Assembly (NCBI GenBank): GCA_018714845.1
Contig: DVMR01000066.1
Location: 1-42,278 of the forward strand
Direction of reading: 5' to 3'
Origin: Candidatus Ventrousia excrementavium
Lineage (GTDB): Bacteria; Bacillota; Clostridia; Oscillospirales; Butyricicoccaceae
Length of the DNA stretch: 42,278 bases
This document shows positions 1 to 6,532 of this stretch, piece by piece (position 1 is the stretch's first letter; each line of letters opens with the position of its first letter). A model generated the notes under the pieces. The model searched no databases and was not told the DNA's origin. It saw nothing but the letters and a program-made list of their open reading frames with translations. The translations under genes were made by a program, and so were the position numbers.

Positions 1-1
1 A

Positions 2-982
2 AACAAAAAGCCTCCTTTTGAAATCACAAACCAGATGATTAACTATGTAGCGGAAATCGCTGAACTGCTCGGAAAGCTGAATGTGACAGACGCGCTTTCT
101 TCAAACCCTACTCTGCGCCGCAGCAATCGAATCCGCACCATACATGGGTCGTTGGCAATTGAGCAAAACACCCTTTCCTTGGAGCAGGTAACGGCCGTAC
201 TCAATGGGAAGCATGTCTTGGCGCCCCCAAAGGATATCGCCGAAGTCAAAAACGCCTATGAAATTTATGAGCGGCTTGATGAACTTGATCCTTATTCGGT
301 GGACGACCTGTTGACTGCCCATGGCATTATGACTCGGGGCTTAGTCGAGGAATCAGGCATGTTCCGAACACGACCTGTAGGTGTGGTAGACAGCGAAGGA
401 CGTGTCTTGCATTTCGGTACGCTTCCACAATATGTTCCTGATCTGGTCATGGAGTTACTGAACTGGGTAAAGACTAGTGAGGTTCACATGCTCATTCGCA
501 GCTGTGTATTCCACTATGAGCTGGAGTTAATCCATCCCTTTGCCGATGGAAATGGGCGTGTGGGCCGCCTGTGGCATACGCTGCTGCTCTCTAAATGGAA
601 TTCAGCCTTTGCCTGGCTCCCGGTGGAATCCATCATCCATGACAGACAGCAGGAGTATTATGAGGCCATCAATGCCTCCAATGACGCAGGAGAGTCTACG
701 GTATTTATTGAGTTCATGCTCTCAGCCATCAAAGCATCACTCATAGAAGTGATTAGTACAAGTGATGAAATGAGCGATGGAAAGATGAATAAGGCAACCC
801 TCCGCTGGAACAAGATTCAGGAGTATCTTAAAACCCACGACTATATCATGAATGCCGATGTGCGGGAACTGTGTGGGGTTTCGGCAGCGACGGCGAATCG
901 CATACTATCGAGTTTTGTTGAGGGAGGTAAATTAAGAAAATACCACAAAGGTGGACATTGGATATATAATTTTTCTGTATAA
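2..982 (+). CDS. Fic family protein, 5' end cut by window edge
   Basis: Fic-domain protein, a family that usually transfers AMP from ATP onto hydroxyl side chains of target proteins. The catalytic loop HPFADGNGRVGR lies at residues 167-178 counted from the ATG at 35, with the active histidine and all loop residues present. An N-terminal segment SLAIEQN sits where class II Fic proteins carry the inhibitory (S/T)xxxE(G/N) helix, with Q instead of the usual G. The last 60 residues form a winged-helix DNA-binding domain. The reading frame stays open upstream of the ATG at 35 and reads KPPFEITNQ, a typical Fic N-terminus, and no RBS precedes that ATG. The true start is therefore left of the window. 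Base composition is lower in GC than the genes right of 2315. Family assignment is firm; the target is unknown. Confidence 0.9.
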   Translation, partial: NKKPPFEITNQMINYVAEIAELLGKLNVTDALSSNPTLRRSNRIRTIHGSLAIEQNTLSLEQVTAVLNGKHVLAPPKDIAEVKNAYEIYERLDELDPYSVDDLLTAHGIMTRGLVEESGMFRTRPVGVVDSEGRVLHFGTLPQYVPDLVMELLNWVKTSEVHMLIRSCVFHYELELIHPFADGNGRVGRLWHTLLLSKWNSAFAWLPVESIIHDRQQEYYEAINASNDAGESTVFIEFMLSAIKASLIEVISTSDEMSDGKMNKATLRWNKIQEYLKTHDYIMNADVRELCGVSAATANRILSSFVEGGKLRKYHKGGHWIYNFSV

Positions 983-1029
983 TAAAGTTAATATATTATT
1001 CTATTGCATTGAAAATGGAGGTCATTATC

Positions 1030-1698
1030 ATGAAAGTTATTTCTATTCAAATTGTTCTGTTTTTTAAGGATTTAGTAAGTAGACCAGACTATTTAGCAGA
1101 ACAGATTAACCAAAAACTAGGAAATATATTCGATGCTATGCCGATTTGTATGGATCTTCCGCTTGAGGCTCCTGCTGAAATTCCTGTGGTACAGCGCAAA
1201 TCTACTACGCTTCCTCATTTATTGAATATTTCCAGAAATAGAAGTGATCTGACTTTGTATCCCATGCAAGAAAATAATCAGCTTCAAATTATTGAAAGCC
1301 GCTATTCAGATGATATTTTGAATTATATAAAAACTACTATACAAGATCATGAGATAATACGAGTCGGTATTGTTTATACTGTATTTCAGCCCATAGACAT
1401 GCCGTGCGATTATATTTCCGAACGCTACTTTGGCGGAAATATTAGGGGGGAAAATGAACTATCTTTTCGCATGAATAAAGTTATTAATGTAAGAGGAGTC
1501 AATACAAACAATGTGTTAAATGTTTCTAATGCTGTGGCTAATGCAAACGGAAAGAAAGAATCTGGAGTTATTTATATTCGGGATATTAACACCGTGACTG
1601 AAGGCGCTCCAAAAACTCTTAGCTTAAAGCAAATAACCAACATCTTAAAACATAGCTATACCATATTAAATAACGAATCTTTTGGGGAGGCGAAATAA
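1030..1698 (+). CDS. Unrecognised 222-aa protein, first gene of an AT-rich pair
   Basis: I do not recognise this protein. It is probably soluble, with no signal peptide or membrane span. I prefer the ATG at 1030 because GGAGG at 1017-1021 sits 8 bases before it; the frame can be extended to a TTG at 1009. A central stretch alternates short strands (NQLQIIESRY, then IIRVGIVYTVF), a layout that faintly recalls the sporadic TIGR04255-type accessory proteins, but I cannot claim membership. Codons are AT-rich, unlike the chromosome to the right. Its stop overlaps the ATG of the next gene (TAATG), so the two are almost certainly co-translated and probably act together. Accessory, horizontally acquired origin is inferred. 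Confidence 0.75.
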   Translation: MKVISIQIVLFFKDLVSRPDYLAEQINQKLGNIFDAMPICMDLPLEAPAEIPVVQRKSTTLPHLLNISRNRSDLTLYPMQENNQLQIIESRYSDDILNYIKTTIQDHEIIRVGIVYTVFQPIDMPCDYISERYFGGNIRGENELSFRMNKVINVRGVNTNNVLNVSNAVANANGKKESGVIYIRDINTVTEGAPKTLSLKQITNILKHSYTILNNESFGEAK

Positions 1699-2186
1699 TG
1701 TCATCCCCGGAAGAAAGAGAAAATAGTAATACAGTTTCTATTCTAAGTGTAACGACACCTTTAACCGATGTGTCAACTCCCTCTACATCAAGCTATAGTC
1801 AGACACCAAATACACAATCGTCTACTCCTCTTTGTCCAAATCCATATCAATGCGGTCAGGACAATCATGAAATAAAATCCAGACTATCCGCATTGGAAAA
1901 TCGTATATCTAAATTGGAGGAAACTGCATCTGAAAGACGTTCTTTTCTAAAAAAAGCCGAATCCCTTCTTATTGTTTTTAAAGTAGTACTTATTGCAATA
2001 CCAATCATTTTATCTATCACAATTGCTATTACACTATATTTTGTATACAACGATAGCAGACTTCTTAACATTGTTACAGGGATCATTGGCATTGCAACAA
2101 TCGCTGAGTGTGTTTTACTACCCATACTTTGGAAAAGTGTCGAGTCACGCTTAGATAAGGTCGAGGAATACATAAAAAAAGAGTAG
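1698..2186 (+). CDS. Coiled-coil protein with two C-terminal membrane helices
   Basis: 162-residue protein of unknown function, translationally coupled to the preceding gene (TAATG overlap). From the sequence: residues 1-50 are Ser/Thr/Pro-rich and probably disordered; about 54-85 form a heptad-like coiled coil containing IKSRLSALENRISKLEE; two hydrophobic helices follow, near 90-115 and 122-145; a short charged tail (SRLDKVEEYIKKE) ends the protein. A cytosolic coiled coil joined to a membrane hairpin is a common build for small membrane effectors of phage-defence or toxin-like pairs. Here that role is only inference from layout and context (AT-rich accessory DNA beside a Fic gene). Confidence 0.75.
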   Translation: MSSPEERENSNTVSILSVTTPLTDVSTPSTSSYSQTPNTQSSTPLCPNPYQCGQDNHEIKSRLSALENRISKLEETASERRSFLKKAESLLIVFKVVLIAIPIILSITIAITLYFVYNDSRLLNIVTGIIGIATIAECVLLPILWKSVESRLDKVEEYIKKE

Positions 2187-2264
2187 CCCGCTTTTGATGA
2201 ATATCCGCTTATCTTCCTAAAATTTTCACCACTTACAATAAGCGCGAAGCTACCCCAGTTACAT

Positions 2265-2309
2265 ACGAAGCCCGGAAAGCCTGTCTACATCAGGCCTTCC
2301 GGGCTTCGT
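2265..2309. repeat. Long inverted repeat (19-bp arms) at the sigK 3' junction
   Basis: Arms at 2265-2283 and 2291-2309 pair over 19 positions with one mismatch (A.C in the + transcript, G.U in the - transcript) around the loop TCTACAT. It lies between the convergent membrane-protein gene and sigK, 6 bases past the sigK stop. Neither side has a proper T-run, so it is at best a weak bidirectional terminator. It may instead belong to the junction of the inserted segment. Confidence 0.75.
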
Positions 2310-2314
2310 TTACA

Positions 2315-2959
2315 TTAGCGGCGTCGCGATACATAAGAACGCGAAATACCGCATTTTTCCGCCACCTCGCGCTGGGTCAGGGCCTTTTTGCCCAGCAGGC
2401 CGTAGCGCATGAACAAAATATCGCGTTCACGCTCGTCAAGCGCTTCGGCCATATACCGGTACAGCTTGACCTGGCGGTCGCTCAGGTCGATCTCGTCAAG
2501 CATGTTGTCATCGCTGCTGATGACGTCGATGAGCGACAGCGCGTTGCCATCCTTGTCGCTGTCGATGGGGTCGGAAAGCGAGACCTCGCAGCCCTGTCTT
2601 TTGGTCGAGCGGAAGTGCATCAGAATTTCGTTTTCCACGCAGCGGGCGGCGTAGGTGGCAAGCTTGGCGCCTTTGGAGACGTCAAAGGATGAGATGGCCT
2701 TGATAAGTCCGATTGTCCCAATCGAAATCAGGTCGTCCTGGTCCTCTTTGGCTGCGTAATATTTTTTGACAACATGGGCAACCAGGCGCAGATTGTGTTC
2801 AATGAGCAGGCTGCGTGCCTGGGCGTCGCCCTGCGCCATGCGTTCGAGCGCGTCGCGCTCTTCCTGCGCGCTGAGCGGTTTGGGAAAAGACCCGGTGCCC
2901 GGGGCGATGCGTAAAATAAAGAAAAGCGAATTGGCGAAAAGCAGCAGTGACGAAAACAC
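2315..2959 (-). CDS. sigK: RNA polymerase sigma-K, C-terminally truncated
   Basis: Late mother-cell sporulation sigma factor. The N-terminus has the short hydrophobic pro-sequence of pro-sigma-K ([16 protein letters not shown]), then FPKPLS, region 2 ([49 protein letters not shown]) and region 4 ([36 protein letters not shown]). The frame then reads RR and stops. Known SigK proteins continue from SRSYVSR with IEK-x-AL and roughly 15-30 more residues that complete the region 4.2 recognition helix. None of this is found in any minus-strand frame between 2315 and 2187. The start is GTG at 2959 behind AAGGGGG. As it stands the protein should bind -35 DNA poorly or not at all. Either an insertion broke the gene, or it is rejoined by excision during sporulation. 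The SigK family is certain; function in this form is doubtful. Confidence 0.92.
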   Translation of the reverse strand: MFSSLLLFANSLFFILRIAPGTGSFPKPLSAQEERDALERMAQGDAQARSLLIEHNLRLVAHVVKKYYAAKEDQDDLISIGTIGLIKAISSFDVSKGAKLATYAARCVENEILMHFRSTKRQGCEVSLSDPIDSDKDGNALSLIDVISSDDNMLDEIDLSDRQVKLYRYMAEALDERERDILFMRYGLLGKKALTQREVAEKCGISRSYVSRRR

Positions 2960-3082
2960 GGTCCCAAAGCCCCCTTGTTCAGTCTGCGGCAGAAAATGCC
3001 GTTAAACCACCATATGCCAAAGGATCGTTGTCCGTTGCACGTCCGATGCGGATAATTTCATCTGATTTTAATTTTAAATCCC

Positions 3083-3111
3083 TTGAAACACGGGCGTAAA
3101 TGGGATATGAT
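3083..3111 (+). promoter_or_regulatory. Housekeeping promoter for the zinc-ribbon/yedF operon
   Basis: TTGAAA at 3083-3088, a 17-base spacer, TATGAT at 3106-3111, about 35 bases upstream of the ATG at 3146. Confidence 0.7.
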
Positions 3112-3145
3112 AAGAAAAAACAACATCAACAACAGGAGGAATAAT

Positions 3146-3634
3146 ATGGCATTGATTGACAAGCTGGGCGAGCTGGCCAAAAACGTCGGCGACAAAACCA
3201 GCGGACTGATTGAGTCCAGCCGTCTTCTGGGCAGAGCACGGAGCCAGGAAAGCACCGTAGCCGAGCTGAAGAAAGAGCTGGGACAGTATTTTTATGAGCA
3301 GTATCTGAACGGCGAGACCTTTGACGAAGAGGCGATGGGGCGCTGCGCTGATATCAAGGCCGGCGAAGACGCTGTGGCTGAGATTTATGCCGAGCTGCAG
3401 CGCCGCAAGGCGGAAAGTGCCCGCCCGGCGGCTGCGGAGCCGTCCGCCTGCCAGAGCTGCGGCGGTTCGCTTCCTGAGGGCGCCTGTTACTGCCCTCACT
3501 GCGGTGTACAGGTAGAAGTACCGGCTAAGGTATTCTGCCCACAGTGCGGACACGAGGCGGATGCCGACGACTGCTATTGCAGCCAGTGCGGAGCCAGAAT
3601 TCAGGAGGATGATGAACATGAGCAAGACGATTGA
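3146..3634 (+). CDS. Zinc-ribbon protein with helical N-terminal domain
   Basis: 162 residues, starting at the ATG at 3146 (AGGAGGA at 3134-3140). The first ~110 residues are charged helix (IDKLGELAKNVGDKTSGLIE; a second helix with LKKELGQYFYEQY). The C-terminus carries two zinc-ribbon knuckle pairs, CQSCGG...CYCPHCG and FCPQCGH...CYCSQCG, giving eight cysteines in four CxxC pairs. It belongs to a widespread Firmicutes family of helical plus zinc-ribbon proteins without assigned function; a shorter relative lies at 27251-27643. Its last 17 bases overlap the yedF start, so it is in one operon with the selenium-linked genes. A metal-binding scaffold or adaptor is a guess. Confidence 0.85.
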   Translation: MALIDKLGELAKNVGDKTSGLIESSRLLGRARSQESTVAELKKELGQYFYEQYLNGETFDEEAMGRCADIKAGEDAVAEIYAELQRRKAESARPAAAEPSACQSCGGSLPEGACYCPHCGVQVEVPAKVFCPQCGHEADADDCYCSQCGARIQEDDEHEQDD

Positions 3635-4202
3635 CGCCAAGGGCCAGAACTGCCCGATCCCCGTCATCATGGCGAAAAAAGAGATTGAGGCGGGTGGCCA
3701 GAGCTTTATCGTTGAGGTCGACAACACAACGGCTGTCCGCAATCTTGAAAAGCTGGCGTCCACACGCGGCTTTGCTTCTTCTGTCGAGGAAGGGGAAGGC
3801 GTCTACCGCGTCGCTTTTTCCAAAGACGGCGAAGCCGTCTGCCCGGCCGTGCAGGATGAGAAAGGTGCGAACTGGGTGGTCTTTGTCGGGCGTGAAACCA
3901 TCGGCAGCGGCAGCGACGAACTGGGCGCCAACCTGATGAAAATGTACTTTTACACCATTGTGCAGGAAAGCGAGCTGCCCTCGGCCATTCTGTTCATGAA
4001 CGGCGGCGTCAAACTGCCCGTACTCAACGACCAGATTGTCGAGCACCTGCGCGATATGCAGAGCCGCGGTACCGAAATTCTGGTGTGCGGCACCTGCCTC
4101 AACTTCTTCGAGATCGCCGACAAGCTGCAGGTGGGCACAGTCAGCAACATGTTCGATATCACCCAGCGCATGCTGTACGCAGACAAGGTGATTTCGCTGT
4201 AA
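3618..4202 (+). CDS. yedF: Selenium metabolism protein YedF
   Basis: 194-residue sulfurtransferase-like protein. The N-terminal TusA-like domain carries the CPxP motif (NCPIPVIMAKKEIEAGG, Cys12), and the C-terminal DsrE-like half carries CGTC (Cys157, Cys160). This two-domain layout is the YedF family, found with selenium-utilisation genes and thought to handle reactive Se/S. I chose the ATG at 3618, 9 bases after AGGAGG (3603-3608); two closer ATGs at 3609 and 3612 are poorly spaced. It overlaps the zinc-ribbon gene by 17 bases and its stop overlaps the next ATG by one base. No selD, selA or selB is in the window, so selenium use itself is not shown here. Confidence 0.9.
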   Translation: MSKTIDAKGQNCPIPVIMAKKEIEAGGQSFIVEVDNTTAVRNLEKLASTRGFASSVEEGEGVYRVAFSKDGEAVCPAVQDEKGANWVVFVGRETIGSGSDELGANLMKMYFYTIVQESELPSAILFMNGGVKLPVLNDQIVEHLRDMQSRGTEILVCGTCLNFFEIADKLQVGTVSNMFDITQRMLYADKVISL

Positions 4203-4483
4203 TGGTGAAAAGTGGTTACCTGGTTTTGACTTTCGAGTCAACACATGCGGCAATGGCGGCGCAGAAATACCTGAAAGACCGGATTCCCCATATTGTCATG
4301 CCGGTGCCTCGCTGTATTTCGGCCTCGTGCGGCATTGCCATCCGCGTCGAGAGCGGAGAGCTTGACCGCCTGCAGGCGCAGCTCGGCGATGGATTCCCGG
4401 TTGAGAAGGACAGCTTTAAGCTGTACCGGGTCGACGAACAGGACCGGGCGGAAATGCTGACCGCCGGTCAGACAGAACAATAA
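4202..4483 (+). CDS. Putative Se/S carrier protein (DUF3343)
   Basis: 93 residues. It starts with the strand-helix pattern YLVLTFESTHAAMAAQKYL and has the family signature PRCISASCGIAIR, with Cys38 and Cys43. DUF3343 proteins are small cysteine-containing proteins proposed to carry selenium or sulfur, often next to yedF, as here (TAATG overlap with yedF). The role as partner of YedF rests on family knowledge and operon position. Confidence 0.87.
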   Translation: MVKSGYLVLTFESTHAAMAAQKYLKDRIPHIVMPVPRCISASCGIAIRVESGELDRLQAQLGDGFPVEKDSFKLYRVDEQDRAEMLTAGQTEQ

Positions 4484-4489
4484 AATCAG

Positions 4490-4525
4490 ACAGCCGCAGG
4501 CGCATGGGCGCTCTGCGGCTGTTTT
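4490..4525. terminator. Bidirectional-type terminator between convergent genes
   Basis: Ten-base-pair stem ACAGCCGCAG / CTGCGGCTGT followed by TTTT on the + strand. It separates the yedF operon from the glycosylase gene that converges on it. Confidence 0.75.
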
Positions 4526-4540
4526 GCAGACGGAAAAAGC

Positions 4541-5038
4541 TCAGTCCGTGTAATCCCGGATGACGCGATAGGCCGCGATGAGCTTGGGCAGGTCATAGTA
4601 GCGGCAGTTGGCCGGGCTGGTCGACGGCAGTGGAATGGCGCTGCGGCCGGTCACGGGCAGGCAGTGCCTGTTGTACAGGGAAAAGGCCTTGCTGCCGCAG
4701 GTGAAAATGGCGGCAATGTCAGCATGGTCCAAAACAATGTGCAGCGGGTTGGGCCGGACCTGGCGGATGCTGCCGTCGTCGGCGCCCTCAATCACACACT
4801 CGGCGATAACGTCCCACAAGGCGACGCGGTGCCGCAGGGCAAAATCGCGGCGTTCGCCGACGCCGGACGGAACCGGTTCGTTCCACAAAGCGGACATGAC
4901 CGACCAGAATCGGTTGTGCGGGTTGCCGTAATAAAATCCGGTCTGGCGCGACAACGGCGAAGGAAAGGAACCCAAGACAAGCACGCGCGACTGTGCGTCA
5001 AAGACCGGCTCAAGCGTATGCGTCTGATGCTGCGGCAT
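4541..5038 (-). CDS. Hypoxanthine-DNA glycosylase (uracil-DNA glycosylase superfamily, family 6 type)
   Basis: 165 residues. Motifs in order: LVLGSFPSPLSR, YYGNPHNRFW and LPSTSPAN, the signature of the hypoxanthine-DNA glycosylase branch of the UDG fold. It excises deaminated adenine (deoxyinosine) from DNA for base-excision repair. The ATG at 5038 is preceded by CAGGAGG; a GTG at 5056 in the same frame lies inside that RBS region and is less likely. It is transcribed alone, with terminators on both sides. Confidence 0.88.
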   Translation of the reverse strand: MPQHQTHTLEPVFDAQSRVLVLGSFPSPLSRQTGFYYGNPHNRFWSVMSALWNEPVPSGVGERRDFALRHRVALWDVIAECVIEGADDGSIRQVRPNPLHIVLDHADIAAIFTCGSKAFSLYNRHCLPVTGRSAIPLPSTSPANCRYYDLPKLIAAYRVIRDYTD

Positions 5039-5096
5039 AAAAATCGCCTCCTGCACTGATTGTAACGGCTGCCGCCGCCGCTGTCAACGGGGCAGG

Positions 5097-5125
5097 AAAA
5101 AAGCCCGGCGCGGGGCCGGGCGCGG
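5097..5125 (-). terminator. Rho-independent terminator after the 142-aa helical gene
   Basis: On the minus strand a GC-rich stem (GCCCGGC / GCCGGGC) is followed by TTTTTT. It lies just past the stop at 5131 and insulates the glycosylase gene. Confidence 0.75.
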
Positions 5126-5130
5126 GCGGG

Positions 5131-5559
5131 TCACAGGTGCTTTTTCAGGCGTTCGATGTTGCCCTGTTCCTGCTTGAGCAGGGCCTTGCCAAGGGCGACG
5201 ACGCCGGCATCAGCGTCTTTGTACTCGCTGAGCTTTTTGGTGATGTCGATAATGCCCATGGTGCTGCCTTCAATGAGCATTTCAGAAATGTGCGAGGGCG
5301 ATTTGTCGGCCATGGTGCTGGCATTCATCTTCAGATACGCAGACGCTTTGGCCATGGGATTGACCCCCTTGACGTCGGCTTTCTGTGCCGACAGCAGCGC
5401 CTCGGACGCGATGCACATGCGCCGGTATTCTTCAAGCTGCGGTGCCAGCGTGTCCTTGAGCGACTGGTCAGAGGTCATTTTGCAGATGCGTTCAATGGTG
5501 CCCTGTCCCATTTCGGCGTTTTGATGGATATAATTGAGCAGATCGGTTGTTTGTGACAT
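5131..5559 (-). CDS. Unrecognised all-helical 142-aa protein
   Basis: Small acidic, almost wholly helical protein (TTDLLNYIHQNAEMGQGTIE at the N-terminus, ALLKQEQGNIERLKKHL at the C-terminus). It has no signal peptide or membrane span. The pattern of four amphipathic helices with repeated Glu/His/Met positions recalls ferritin-like bundles, but I see no clear metal-ligand motif and make no functional call. The start is the ATG at 5559 behind GGGAGG. It is divergent from the ACT-domain gene. Confidence 0.8.
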   Translation of the reverse strand: MSQTTDLLNYIHQNAEMGQGTIERICKMTSDQSLKDTLAPQLEEYRRMCIASEALLSAQKADVKGVNPMAKASAYLKMNASTMADKSPSHISEMLIEGSTMGIIDITKKLSEYKDADAGVVALGKALLKQEQGNIERLKKHL

Positions 5560-5645
5560 TTTGTTTCGCCTCCCGGTTTTAGCTTTCCCGCCGGGCCGGC
5601 GGTCATGTATGACCAATATTTTTCAAAATAAGAAGGAGAAATGAT

Positions 5646-6077
5646 ATGGCGGAAAAGCAGTATATCGTCAGCGAGTCGGCGCTGCCGGCGGGACTGCGCG
5701 GCGTTTGCGAGGCCAAATCGCTTTTGCGGCAGGGAAAGGCCAAAACCGTGGCCGAGGCCGCGCAAATGGCCGGTATCAGCCGCAGTGTCTATTATCGCTA
5801 CCGCGACAGCATCCGCCCGTTCCTTGAGACCTATCAGGACAAAATCCTGACCGTGCAGGCCGTTTTGCAGGACCGTTCGGGCGTTTTGTCGACCTTTCTC
5901 AATGTGCTGGCCAAAGCGGGCATCAATGTGCTGACAGTCAACCAGAACATTCCTGTCGGCGGCGAGGCCAGCGTCAGCCTTTCAGTGCACACCGGCCAGA
6001 TGAAGCATCCGGTCGAATCGGTCGCGCGGCGGCTGCTGGCGATTGACGGCGTCGTCCGCGTACAGTTTCTCGGATAA
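5646..6077 (+). CDS. ACT-domain protein, PheB/UPF0735 family
   Basis: 143 residues. Residues 1-65 hold a helix-turn-helix-like segment (TVAEAAQMAGISRSVYYRYR). Residues 67-143 are an ACT domain (ILTVQAVLQDRSGVLSTFLN...INVLTVNQN...VRVQFLG), the fold that binds amino acids to regulate metabolism. The length and domain order match the PheB-like UPF0735 family, annotated in Bacilli as linked to phenylalanine or threonine metabolism but not well characterised. RBS AGAAGGAG precedes the ATG. No biosynthetic gene is adjacent, so the ligand cannot be read from context. Confidence 0.88.
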   Translation: MAEKQYIVSESALPAGLRGVCEAKSLLRQGKAKTVAEAAQMAGISRSVYYRYRDSIRPFLETYQDKILTVQAVLQDRSGVLSTFLNVLAKAGINVLTVNQNIPVGGEASVSLSVHTGQMKHPVESVARRLLAIDGVVRVQFLG

Positions 6078-6081
6078 GAGG

Positions 6082-6125
6082 TTGACATTTGTTGCCCAAT
6101 GGGATATACTATGGACAACAAATGT
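6082..6125 (+). promoter_or_regulatory. Promoter and paired operator of the BlaI/BlaR1-type operon
   Basis: TTGACA (6082-6087), a 17-base spacer and TATACT (6105-6110) form a near-consensus promoter. ACATTTGT (6085-6092) overlaps the -35 box, and its exact inverse ACAAATGT (6118-6125) lies just past the expected start of transcription. The half-site matches the TACA/TGTA dyads bound by BlaI/MecI repressors, so autorepression is very likely. Confidence 0.85.
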
Positions 6126-6145
6126 TGACTAATGAGGTGAGCAGG

Positions 6146-6532
6146 ATGCGGAGCAAGCTGAAGCTGTCAGACGGCGAATGGCGGCTGATGAATCTTTTGT
6201 GGCAGAGTGCGCCGCGCACCATCGCACAGATGGTGCGGGAGCTGGAAAGCGAGACCGGGTGGAAGAAAAACACCATTTTTGTCATGCTGACCCGGCTTGA
6301 GGAAAAGGGGGCGGTCCGTTTTGAAGACGGCGGACGCTCGCGACAGTATTATCCGTGCATTCGGCGCGAGGATGCGGCGGCCGAAGAGACCGAGAGCTTT
6401 CTGGCCCGCGTTTACGGCGGGAGTCTGCAGATGATGGTCTCATCCATGGCCGGGCAGCGGGCGCTGAGCAGGCAGGACATCGACGAGCTGTATGAGATTC
6501 TGCGTCAGGCCGAAAAGGAGGTGCAGGAATGA
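6146..6532 (+). CDS. BlaI/MecI/CopY family transcriptional repressor
   Basis: 128 residues, the usual BlaI length. The winged-helix domain covers residues 1-80 (LSDGEWRLMNLLWQSAPRTI, then WKKNTIFVMLTRLEEKGAV, then RQYYPCI), followed by a helical dimerisation tail. The start is the ATG at 6146 behind GAGGTGA. It is followed by the sensor protease gene with an ATGA overlap. In the paradigm, the membrane protease senses a cell-wall signal and causes cleavage of the repressor. No beta-lactamase or PBP gene is adjacent, so the regulon here is unknown. Confidence 0.92.
   Translation: MRSKLKLSDGEWRLMNLLWQSAPRTIAQMVRELESETGWKKNTIFVMLTRLEEKGAVRFEDGGRSRQYYPCIRREDAAAEETESFLARVYGGSLQMMVSSMAGQRALSRQDIDELYEILRQAEKEVQE

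Larger units (their letters stand above)
1..2314. mobile_element. Accessory AT-rich segment abutting truncated sigK
   Basis: This stretch holds Fic, the unknown soluble gene and its membrane partner. It is visibly richer in A/T than everything right of it and ends exactly where sigK loses its conserved 3' end. I read it as the right-hand end of an inserted element that continues left of the window. No integrase, transposase or clear direct repeat is visible here, so the boundary (between about 2187 and 2330) and the element type are inferred. Confidence 0.45.

Noticed and set aside
2315..2420. Simple frameshift or sequencing error as the cause of the short SigK
   Set aside because: No other frame downstream encodes the missing IEK-x-AL tail, so a one- or two-base error would not restore it.
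3618..4483. Selenoprotein genes with in-frame TGA
   Set aside because: Looked for genes split by TGA around the selenium-linked operon; all neighbouring frames are complete without read-through.
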